DNA of 8,622 bases from contig JACMPS010000172.1 of the NCBI GenBank assembly GCA_014377395.1, positions 1-8,622 of the forward strand, read 5' to 3'. A program made the position numbers and the translations under genes. Source of the stretch: Chthonomonadaceae bacterium. GTDB taxonomy: Bacteria > Armatimonadota > Chthonomonadetes > Chthonomonadales > Chthonomonadaceae. The notes beneath the pieces are model-generated. The model was not told the DNA's origin. It did no database searches and saw only the letters and a program-made list of their open reading frames with translations. This document shows, in pieces, positions 1-5,026 of this stretch; within the stretch, counting starts at the first letter, position 1; each line of letters begins with the position of its first letter.

Positions 1-2
1 TG

Positions 3-53
3 GCAGGGCAAACGACACCCGATGAACTATGGCGTACTCTGCGGATTGTCTGA
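3..53 (+). CDS. pilB: C-terminal end of a probable PilB/GspE-type ATPase (partial)
   Basis: The only frame that makes sense of the window start reads AGQTTPDELWRTLRIV and then TGA. PilB/GspE ATPases typically end with a G-x-TT-x-EEVLRV-like helix, and this tail fits that pattern. The position supports it, because pilT, pilC and pilD follow downstream as in many T4P operons. PilB is the cytoplasmic hexameric ATPase that drives pilus extension. Only about 16 residues are visible, with no catalytic motif, so the call rests on a short tail plus context. A GspE-like secretion ATPase is the alternative. The stop codon overlaps the Shine-Dalgarno sequence of the next gene, which suggests cotranscription. 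Confidence 0.6.
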   Translation, partial: AGQTTPDELWRTLRIV

Positions 54-62
54 GGTGACACG

Positions 63-419
63 ATGCAACTTTTCAGAAAATCGGCTTTACGGGAACCCTC
101 GGAACAGGCAGTCTCAATCGCGAGATATATTCTGAGGAAATCAATCGAACTCAAGGCAACAGGAATCACCATTGAGGGTGAACCTTCAAGGTATCTTGTA
201 AGTTACAAGATCGAAGACAAGTGGCACGAGTGTGGGTGGCTTAATTCGACAGGACACGAGGTCATTCTTCACCTGAAGAGTTTGCTTCAGCCATTCACCG
301 ATCATACGGAAACAATAGATTTTCTTTACAAAGAACAGCCTTATCGCTTCACTGCCGAATTCAAGAAGACTGAGCAGGGAACGTCCGTCGAGTTAACCCG
401 TCTCGGTAACGAGGCTTGA
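63..419 (+). CDS. Small protein resembling a stand-alone GspE/PilB N-terminal (N2D-like) domain
   Basis: This 118-residue protein has no Walker motifs. Its pattern nevertheless follows the N-terminal domain of secretion ATPases. Residues 32-39 (ATGITIEG) match the place of the A-D-HIEP motif. Residues 46-56 (VSYKIEDKWHE) match VRYRIDG-L-E. Residues 91-114 (from EQPYRFTAEF to SVELTRL) match the VD-RVSTLPT-GE-VVLRLL strand pair. This is my reading by eye, not a search result. The ATG is well supported by GAGGTGA at 52-58, about 5 bases upstream, overlapping the upstream stop. The TGA overlaps the TTG start of the next gene. It could be a decayed ATPase copy, or a partner that binds PilB or PilT. 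It has no signal peptide or membrane segment, so it is probably cytoplasmic. Confidence 0.6.
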   Translation: MQLFRKSALREPSEQAVSIARYILRKSIELKATGITIEGEPSRYLVSYKIEDKWHECGWLNSTGHEVILHLKSLLQPFTDHTETIDFLYKEQPYRFTAEFKKTEQGTSVELTRLGNEA

Positions 420-766
420 CTTCCGGTGAAGGATTGGAACGCTATCGAATTGTTGACGGGGTTCGTAGAGCCAAAGCACACTTGGTTTTAGGACGTAGAG
501 AAATCAAAGCCCTCGTGCTTGATGAGAATGATATTCCCGGCGAGGTAGTCACACCACCTATTGATGCGCTTTTTTCGCCAAAAGAGGTTATCGAAACATC
601 GGGGAGCGGTTATTCGCGCTGGCGAAAAATCGTGCGTGCAGTCGAAGTAGGATACTTTAGCAATGGAGAATCTGTTCCACCGATAAAGGTGAACCGAAAA
701 CTTTTTGGAACTCCAGTTGCAGAAGTCATTGTTGAAGGGGAAGATGAACTTGAACGCTTTCGATAG
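416..766 (+). CDS. Small protein with a ParB/Srx-like DG-RR motif
   Basis: This 116-residue protein starts at a TTG that overlaps the previous stop as TTGA, the usual sign of translational coupling. No ATG exists near the N-terminus, and a weak purine-rich stretch (cgagg) lies just upstream. Residues about 10-37 (YRIVDGVRRAKAHLVLGRRE, then IKALVLDE) closely resemble the segment of ParB/sulfiredoxin-fold domains that reads IV-GERR--AA-LAG--EIPV-V and forms the phosphate/nucleotide-binding loop. The rest contains a GSGYSRW stretch and a later NGESVPPIKVNR segment that recalls the ENG--QPI-VR part of ParB domains, which normally comes before the GERR loop. No helix-turn-helix or membrane segment is seen. 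The role is unknown. The gene lies between pilB and pilT in one tight cluster. Confidence 0.5.
   Translation: MTSGEGLERYRIVDGVRRAKAHLVLGRREIKALVLDENDIPGEVVTPPIDALFSPKEVIETSGSGYSRWRKIVRAVEVGYFSNGESVPPIKVNRKLFGTPVAEVIVEGEDELERFR
735..740 (+). promoter_or_regulatory. Shine-Dalgarno-like AAGGGG that decides the start at 744
   Basis: AAGGGG lies 3 bases before the ATG at 744, inside the end of the preceding gene. The upstream in-frame TTG at 705 has no comparable purine-rich stretch, so 744 is the better start. Confidence 0.45.
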
Positions 767-1028
767 AGAATTAGATGCTATTCAAGACCTGAGTATTGCG
801 ATCCGCAATCTGGCTTATGAAGGCAATCATGACGAAGAGATTGCCTATATTGCCGATCAGTTGGATTATTTAATCCCTATGATCATTCGTCAGGACACGA
901 AAGATTTTGGAATGGTTCTCACGCATACTGCCGCAAGGTTCTCTTCTTGCAGACACGCCGAGTATCAATATCTGTCCACTGCGGAGCCAGGTCCCGCCCT
1001 TGTTGAAGGCACTCGTGAAGCCGCCTGA
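744..1028 (+). CDS. Hypothetical 94-residue protein, third member of the small cassette
   Basis: I do not recognise this protein. The frame is open further upstream to a TTG at 705, but the ATG at 744 has a GAAGGGGAAG stretch directly before it and gives a shorter overlap (23 bases) with the preceding gene. The first 50 residues look helical and acidic (FDRELDAIQDLSIAIRNLA, then a DEEIAYIADQLDYLIPMII stretch). The tail has a Cys-His pair (SSCRHAEYQYL) and a low-complexity end. There is no signal peptide or clear membrane segment, although LIPMII is locally hydrophobic. It ends 32 bases before pilT in an uninterrupted + strand cluster, so a role tied to the T4P motor is plausible but inferred from position only. 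Confidence 0.5.
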   Translation: MNLNAFDRELDAIQDLSIAIRNLAYEGNHDEEIAYIADQLDYLIPMIIRQDTKDFGMVLTHTAARFSSCRHAEYQYLSTAEPGPALVEGTREAA

Positions 1029-1060
1029 ATTTAGTTTGTCGAGGAGAAACAATCAAAATT

Positions 1061-2356
1061 ATGTCCAACAATTCTTTTCCCAATAATCCGCAGTTCCCCG
1101 GCGGGGTGCCTCAGCAACCCGCACCCGGAGCCGCACAACCCATGGGCGGCTTGCCTCCTATGCCCGGAGGCGCGATGGCACCCCAGCAACAACCCATGCA
1201 ACCTGTGCAACCCATTCAGGCGCAAACGATTGCCTCTGCACGTCCGATGTCAATGGACGACTCACACATTGACGACATTTTGCGGGCGATGCAAGAAAAG
1301 GGAGCCTCTGACCTGCATATTGCGGTGGGGATTCCGCCGATCATTCGCCTTGATGGAGGACTGCAACCGCTTGCTTTTGAGAAGGTTTCCGCAACCGACT
1401 CGCAACGCCTGATTTACGACATTCTCACCGATGAGCAGATCCAACGGTTTGAGACTCATCTTGAACTCGACTTTTCATACCAACTGGCGAAGATTGCCCG
1501 TTTCCGCGTGAATGTCTATCGCGACAAAGGCTCTTGCGCCCTTGCCTTCCGACAGATTCCGCAGAAGATTCCCACCCTTAAAGACCTTGGGCTTCCTCCG
1601 ATTCTCGAAGAGTTAACAAACCTGCCTCGTGGTCTTGTCCTTGTGACGGGTCCGACGGGTTCCGGGAAATCCACTACGCTTGCCGCCATGATCAACCAGA
1701 TCAACACGCACACGAGCAAGCACATCATCACGATTGAAGACCCAATCGAGTATCTGCACAACCACAAGTTCAGCGTGATCAATCAGCGCGAAGTCGGGCA
1801 GGACACGCTTGAGTTTAAAAACGCGCTTCGTGCTGCGCTTCGCGAAGACCCGGACGTAATCCTTGTCGGTGAAATGCGAGACCTCGAAACAATGCAAATG
1901 GCGGTTTCCGCCGCAGAAACAGGGCATCTTGTGTTTGCAACGCTTCACACAAACTCGGCGGCTACCTCCGTTGAGCGTATCGTTGACTCGTTTCCCGGCG
2001 GGCAACAGGAGCAGGTGCGTTTGCAGTTGTCCAACAACCTGCAAGCCATTTTGTGCCAGCAGTTAATCCCACGCGCTAATCAACCGGGTCGTGTTTGCGC
2101 CCTTGAGATTATGCGTGCCTCCCCTGCAATCCGCAACCTCATTCGTGAGGCGAAAGCGCATCAGATTACTTCGATGATCCAGACTTCGGCAAACATGGGA
2201 ATGCAGACGATGGATCAGTGCTTACGAGACCTTTACATACGCGGTTCCATTTCGATGGATGAGGCGATGACCCGCGCTATGAATCCTGCGGAACTGGAAA
2301 AAATGATCCGTACCTCCACTTCGCCACAACCGGGACAACCGGGCTATCAGAGATAG
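1061..2356 (+). CDS. pilT: Type IV pilus retraction ATPase PilT
   Basis: PilT is the cytoplasmic hexameric ATPase that depolymerises pili and powers twitching motility and DNA uptake. This 431-residue protein has the full set of motifs: GASDLHI near residue 81 in the N-terminal domain, Walker A GPTGSGKS (197-204), Asp box IITIEDPIEYLH (222-233), Walker B-like DVILVGEMRD with Glu271 (265-274), and His box ETGHLVFATLHTNSA (286-300). AIRNLIRE at 356-363 is the PilT-specific motif that separates it from PilB. The first 66 residues are a low-complexity Pro/Gln/Gly/Met-rich extension that typical PilTs of about 345 residues lack. The C-terminus ends in a short Pro/Gln/Gly tail. GAGGAG at 1041-1046 lies about 14 bases before the ATG, slightly far. 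The extension depends on this start. Internal Met63 or Met65 would give a canonical length, but neither has a better ribosome binding site. Confidence 0.96.
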   Translation: MSNNSFPNNPQFPGGVPQQPAPGAAQPMGGLPPMPGGAMAPQQQPMQPVQPIQAQTIASARPMSMDDSHIDDILRAMQEKGASDLHIAVGIPPIIRLDGGLQPLAFEKVSATDSQRLIYDILTDEQIQRFETHLELDFSYQLAKIARFRVNVYRDKGSCALAFRQIPQKIPTLKDLGLPPILEELTNLPRGLVLVTGPTGSGKSTTLAAMINQINTHTSKHIITIEDPIEYLHNHKFSVINQREVGQDTLEFKNALRAALREDPDVILVGEMRDLETMQMAVSAAETGHLVFATLHTNSAATSVERIVDSFPGGQQEQVRLQLSNNLQAILCQQLIPRANQPGRVCALEIMRASPAIRNLIREAKAHQITSMIQTSANMGMQTMDQCLRDLYIRGSISMDEAMTRAMNPAELEKMIRTSTSPQPGQPGYQR

Positions 2357-2357
2357 G

Positions 2358-2441
2358 GGCTAAGGGTTTAGGGGATAGAGAGTAGGGGGCAGGGGAAAAC
2401 TAATCCCTACTTCCCAACTCCTGATCCCTACACCTTTTCCT
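2358..2441 (+). repeat. Palindromic array of degenerate heptamers (GGNNTAG / CTANNCC)
   Basis: Read from 2358, five consecutive 7-base units fit a GGNNTAG-like consensus (for example GGTTTAG at 2365 and GGGATAG at 2372), ending at 2392. A 7-base spacer GGGAAAA (2393-2399) follows. Then five consecutive units in the same phase (2400-2434) fit the complement CTANNCC, for example CTAATCC and CTGATCC. TTTTCCT at 2435-2441 complements the spacer imperfectly. The result is a long imperfect inverted repeat in which conserved positions pair and the NN positions vary. It fills most of the pilT-pilC gap. Cyanobacterial genomes are known to carry heptanucleotide repeats in intergenic DNA, and this array is similar in style. 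Confidence 0.75.
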
Positions 2442-2456
2442 CTGAGACCTAACTAT

Positions 2457-3704
2457 ATGCCAACCTACCAATATACCGTGCGTGATTCGACGGGGGCGGT
2501 ACGAACCGGAACTTCCGAAGCGGAGAACGAGGACATCCTCAAGCGCCGCCTTTCGGAGCAGGGTTTTACCGTCAACGACGTGAAAAAGTCCGCCAGTCAG
2601 AAAAAAAGAGTGCGTCCGGGTGGAGGCTTCGGAAAAGTCAAACTCAAAGACCTTTCCATTTTTTGTCGTCAGTTCTCCACCATGATTGACGCAGGCGTTT
2701 CGCTCGTCCGCGCACTCGACGTGCTGGGCGAGCAAACTCAAAACCCGAAGTTAAAACGTATTCTGCGCGAGATCCAGGTGGAAGTCGAAAGTGGACAAAC
2801 ACTCTCTCGCTCGATGCAAAAATATCCGAAGGTTTTTAGCAACCTGTTCATCGGTTTGATTCGTGCGGGTGAGGTCGGTGGTGTGCTGGAAGAAGCCCTG
2901 CAACGCCTTTCGCACTTTCTCGAAAAAGACATGGAACTGCGTCGCAAAGTCAAGGCGGCACTCACCTACCCGACGATTGTTGTTATTGTCGCAGTTTTGA
3001 TCGTTCTTGGTTTGTGTACCTTTATCGTTCCTAAATTCATCGAACTCTTCAAGGATTTGGGCGTAAAAGAACTTCCTTGGATGACTCAATTCCTCGTTGA
3101 CTTTTCCGACTTCTTGAAGGACAAGTGGTACATTGCGATTGTTATGATTATCGTAATGTGGTGGGGGATACGGCTGTTCGGTACGACGAAAGTAGGACGG
3201 CGTGTCATTGACCGACTAAAACTCAAGGTCCCTGTTTTCGGGAGTCTCGGTCACAAAATCGCACTGGCACGTTTTTCGCGCACCCTTTCGACGTTGCTGG
3301 TTTCGGGCGTACCGATCCTGCAAGCAATGGAAACCGTTGCGGGAACGCTCGGCAACGAGATTATCGCCGAAGCCGTGATGAATGCCCGCGCCCGTATTCG
3401 AGAGGGAGACCGTATCAACGAACCGCTTGAGAAAAGCAAGCAGTTCCCGCCGATGGTCGTTCACATGATCTCGATTGGCGAGGAGTCGGGCGCACTTGAT
3501 CAGATGCTCTCCAAGATTGCGGAGTTCTATGAGGCGGAAGTCGAGTCTCAACTTGCATCGCTGACCTCGGCAATCGAACCGGTCATGATCGTTTTCCTCG
3601 GCGTCTGCGTTGGCTTTATCGTCATCGCGATGTTTATGCCTCTGATTGCGGTTATTCAGAACCTCTCCGGTGGCGACGACGACGAAAAGAAAACTGAAAA
3701 ATAA
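2457..3704 (+). CDS. pilC: Type IV pilus inner-membrane platform protein PilC (GspF family)
   Basis: PilC is the polytopic inner-membrane platform on which PilB and PilT act to insert or extract pilin subunits. The 415-residue length is usual for the family. The N-terminal PTYQYTVRDSTGAVRTG matches the family start (Y-Y-ARD--G----G). Two GspF domains are visible: residues about 67-190 (FCRQFSTMIDAGVSLVRAL, then FIGLIRAGEVGG) and about 270-392 (LARFSRTLSTLLVSGVPIL, then MISIGEESGALD). Likely membrane segments are at about 172-192, 222-240 and 374-396. The last residues are a charged GGDDDEKKTEK tail. I see no clear Shine-Dalgarno before the ATG. The leader is occupied by the heptamer repeat, so translation may depend on coupling or on an atypical leader. 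Confidence 0.96.
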   Translation: MPTYQYTVRDSTGAVRTGTSEAENEDILKRRLSEQGFTVNDVKKSASQKKRVRPGGGFGKVKLKDLSIFCRQFSTMIDAGVSLVRALDVLGEQTQNPKLKRILREIQVEVESGQTLSRSMQKYPKVFSNLFIGLIRAGEVGGVLEEALQRLSHFLEKDMELRRKVKAALTYPTIVVIVAVLIVLGLCTFIVPKFIELFKDLGVKELPWMTQFLVDFSDFLKDKWYIAIVMIIVMWWGIRLFGTTKVGRRVIDRLKLKVPVFGSLGHKIALARFSRTLSTLLVSGVPILQAMETVAGTLGNEIIAEAVMNARARIREGDRINEPLEKSKQFPPMVVHMISIGEESGALDQMLSKIAEFYEAEVESQLASLTSAIEPVMIVFLGVCVGFIVIAMFMPLIAVIQNLSGGDDDEKKTEK

Positions 3705-3727
3705 AGCGAAATAAGTATCGGTGAAGG

Positions 3728-3761
3728 GCGTTGAGCGAGGGAAAGTTCCCTCGCTCAACGC
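3728..3761 (+). repeat. Perfect 16-bp inverted repeat in the pilC-pilD gap
   Basis: Bases 3728-3743 (GCGTTGAGCGAGGGAA) are exactly complementary to 3746-3761 with a 2-base centre, so the RNA could form a very stable hairpin with a loop of a few bases. It begins 24 bases after the pilC stop. No T-run follows, so it is not a classic intrinsic terminator, although it could stabilise the 3' end of the upstream message. It overlaps a heptamer-periodic stretch (next entry). Confidence 0.85.
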
Positions 3762-3787
3762 TTGACATTTAACACTTAGCACTCAAT
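3753..3787 (+). repeat. Degenerate heptamer tandem repeat before pilD
   Basis: Five consecutive 7-base units run in one phase from 3753 to 3787, for example GCTCAAC, GCTTGAC and ACTTAGC, with consensus close to RCTTAAC (GTTAAGY on the other strand). The first unit lies in the right arm of the perfect hairpin. The array ends 3 bases before the pilD ATG, leaving no space for a Shine-Dalgarno. With a rotated phase, both this array and the pilT-pilC array fit CTNANNC, so they may belong to one repeat class. Confidence 0.65.
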
Positions 3788-3790
3788 ACT

Positions 3791-4855
3791 ATGCCCCTCT
3801 CGTTCTGGCTGATCACGGCATTTGTCTTCGGCGTTTGCATCGGCAGTTTCCTCAATGTCGTAATTTATCGTCTGCCGAAAGAGCAATCACTGCTCAATCC
3901 TTCCTCTTCGTATTGTCCGAATTGCGGTCATTCACTCGGCGTTCTGGACTTGGTTCCGCTTTTCAGTTACCTCGCGCTGGGGCGAAAATGTCGCTACTGC
4001 AAAAATCCGATCTCGTCACGTTATTTCTCTGTTGAGTTACTCACCGGGATTTTGTTTGTAGTCTTGACGTGGTACACAAACGCAAACGGGATTGACTGCC
4101 TTACGCTTTTACTGTTTGCCTCCGTCCTGATAGCGATTTACTTCATTGACCTTGCGACTTTTACGATTCCGCTTTCGTTGACGTTGTTGGCGACCCTGAT
4201 TCCTTATGTGCGTGATGCTTACGGAATCGGAACGCATGAGCCGGGATACGAGTTGATGTTCGGGTGGATGCCGCGCTCGATTTTCGGGGGGATTGTAGGG
4301 GCAGCGATTTTCGGAGCGGTACGAGTTCTAGGATGGGTTTGGAAGCGTGTCGAGGCAATGGGGTTAGGCGACCCTATACTGGCACGAGGAATGGGAGCGA
4401 TGCTGGCGATTTCGGTTCCGCTCGGTGCGTATCCTCTGCGTCATTTCGCGGTATGGGTGCTGGCGTGTTGCCTGACGGGTGCGATTGTAGGCCCCCTGAT
4501 GATTTTGGTGCGCCGCCGCGCCGCTCTCGCTCAAACCGAAGCCGTGCTGGGTTCAGAAAGCATCGGGCAAGAGGAGACGGCAGAGTATGAAGAGGAGCCT
4601 TCTAGTTTCCTGAAGGAAATTTACTGGGTGGGGTGGGTCATCTTCTACGGAGACTTGTGGGAGTACCTGAAATTCACCTTTTTTGATCGCCACACAACGC
4701 AGGAAGAGGCACCTCCCCCGGAAGCGGATACGTTTGTTCCCGCGCCTTCCGCCATTCCTTTTGGACCCTTTATGGTTCTCGGATTTTTCACTACGCTCTT
4801 TGTCGGCGAGTGGGCGACCGCCGCTTATCTCGTTTATTCTTTCGGGACAAAGTAA
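3791..4855 (+). CDS. pilD: Prepilin peptidase / N-methyltransferase PilD
   Basis: PilD is a membrane GxGD-type aspartyl protease that cleaves prepilins after Gly and N-methylates the new N-terminus. It is expected to process the three prepilins encoded downstream. The N-terminal domain starts with FVFGVCIGSFLNVVIYRLP and carries two Cys pairs, C42-x2-C45 and C67-x2-C70, separated by exactly 21 residues as in canonical bifunctional PilD. The catalytic aspartates are probably Asp120 (FIDLATFTIP) and Asp194 (GLGDPIL). The usual lysine of GxGDxK is Ile here. The protein has 354 residues, longer than the roughly 250-290 usual for the family. The excess is a hydrophilic, acidic insertion at about residues 244-320, just before the conserved IPFGPFMVLGF segment at 322-332. 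There is no Shine-Dalgarno, and no other in-frame Met is available near the N-terminus, so 3791 is the start. Confidence 0.94.
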   Translation: MPLSFWLITAFVFGVCIGSFLNVVIYRLPKEQSLLNPSSSYCPNCGHSLGVLDLVPLFSYLALGRKCRYCKNPISSRYFSVELLTGILFVVLTWYTNANGIDCLTLLLFASVLIAIYFIDLATFTIPLSLTLLATLIPYVRDAYGIGTHEPGYELMFGWMPRSIFGGIVGAAIFGAVRVLGWVWKRVEAMGLGDPILARGMGAMLAISVPLGAYPLRHFAVWVLACCLTGAIVGPLMILVRRRAALAQTEAVLGSESIGQEETAEYEEEPSSFLKEIYWVGWVIFYGDLWEYLKFTFFDRHTTQEEAPPPEADTFVPAPSAIPFGPFMVLGFFTTLFVGEWATAAYLVYSFGTK

Positions 4856-4922
4856 AAAGAGATATATTATCAGCAAGTTTTTAAGAAGAGGGAACAAGCG
4901 AACCCGACCTCTCGTCAAAATT

Positions 4923-4938
4923 TGTGAACTCTATCACA
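4923..4938. promoter_or_regulatory. Candidate CRP/FNR-family binding site (TGTGA-N6-TCACA)
   Basis: TGTGA at 4923-4927 and TCACA at 4934-4938 form an exact palindrome with a 6-base spacer (ACTCTA). This is the core recognition pattern of E. coli CRP, and the match to the full 22-bp consensus is about 15 of 22. It lies in the noncoding gap between pilD and the first prepilin, about 89 bases before the ATG at 5027. Control of the prepilins by cAMP or another CRP-like regulator is inferred. I could not place a convincing -35/-10 pair relative to it. Confidence 0.45.
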
Positions 4939-4952
4939 CATCTCAGCAGGAA

Positions 4953-4973
4953 ATTGCACCTGTTTTGTGCAAT
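4953..4973 (+). other. Small hairpin upstream of the first prepilin
   Basis: ATTGCAC (4953-4959) and GTGCAAT (4967-4973) form a perfect 7-bp stem with loop CTGTTTT. No T-run follows. It lies 14 bases after the CRP-like palindrome and may be a 5' leader structure, or a second operator-like palindrome. Confidence 0.4.
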
Positions 4974-5026
4974 GATACACGCAACGCCCCGCATCTCACA
5001 AAGTCGGGAAAGAATTGGGAACCGCT

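Noticed and set aside
1613..2044. Minus-strand open frame (143 codons) inside pilT
   Set aside because: It is antisense to the conserved PilT catalytic core, whose codons constrain this frame. It has no credible protein pattern.
3216..3782. Long minus-strand open frame (188 codons) opposite pilC and its downstream gap
   Set aside because: It lies almost entirely antisense to a well-supported pilC gene, has low-complexity basic/acidic composition and resembles no family. It is a shadow of the coding strand.
2358..3787. Heptamer arrays considered as CRISPR or IS ends
   Set aside because: The units are 7 bases with no spacers of regular length, no cas or transposase genes lie nearby, and there are no target-site duplications.
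3762..3790. TTGACA at 3762-3767 with AATACT 17 bases downstream, resembling a sigma70 promoter for pilD
   Set aside because: The -35 match lies inside the heptamer repeat, and the -10 match is only 4 of 6 and ends at the pilD start codon, so transcripts would start inside the gene.
4953..4973. The 7-bp hairpin as a terminator for pilD
   Set aside because: The stem is short and AT-rich, no T-run follows, and it lies about 100 bases after the pilD stop, close to the next gene.
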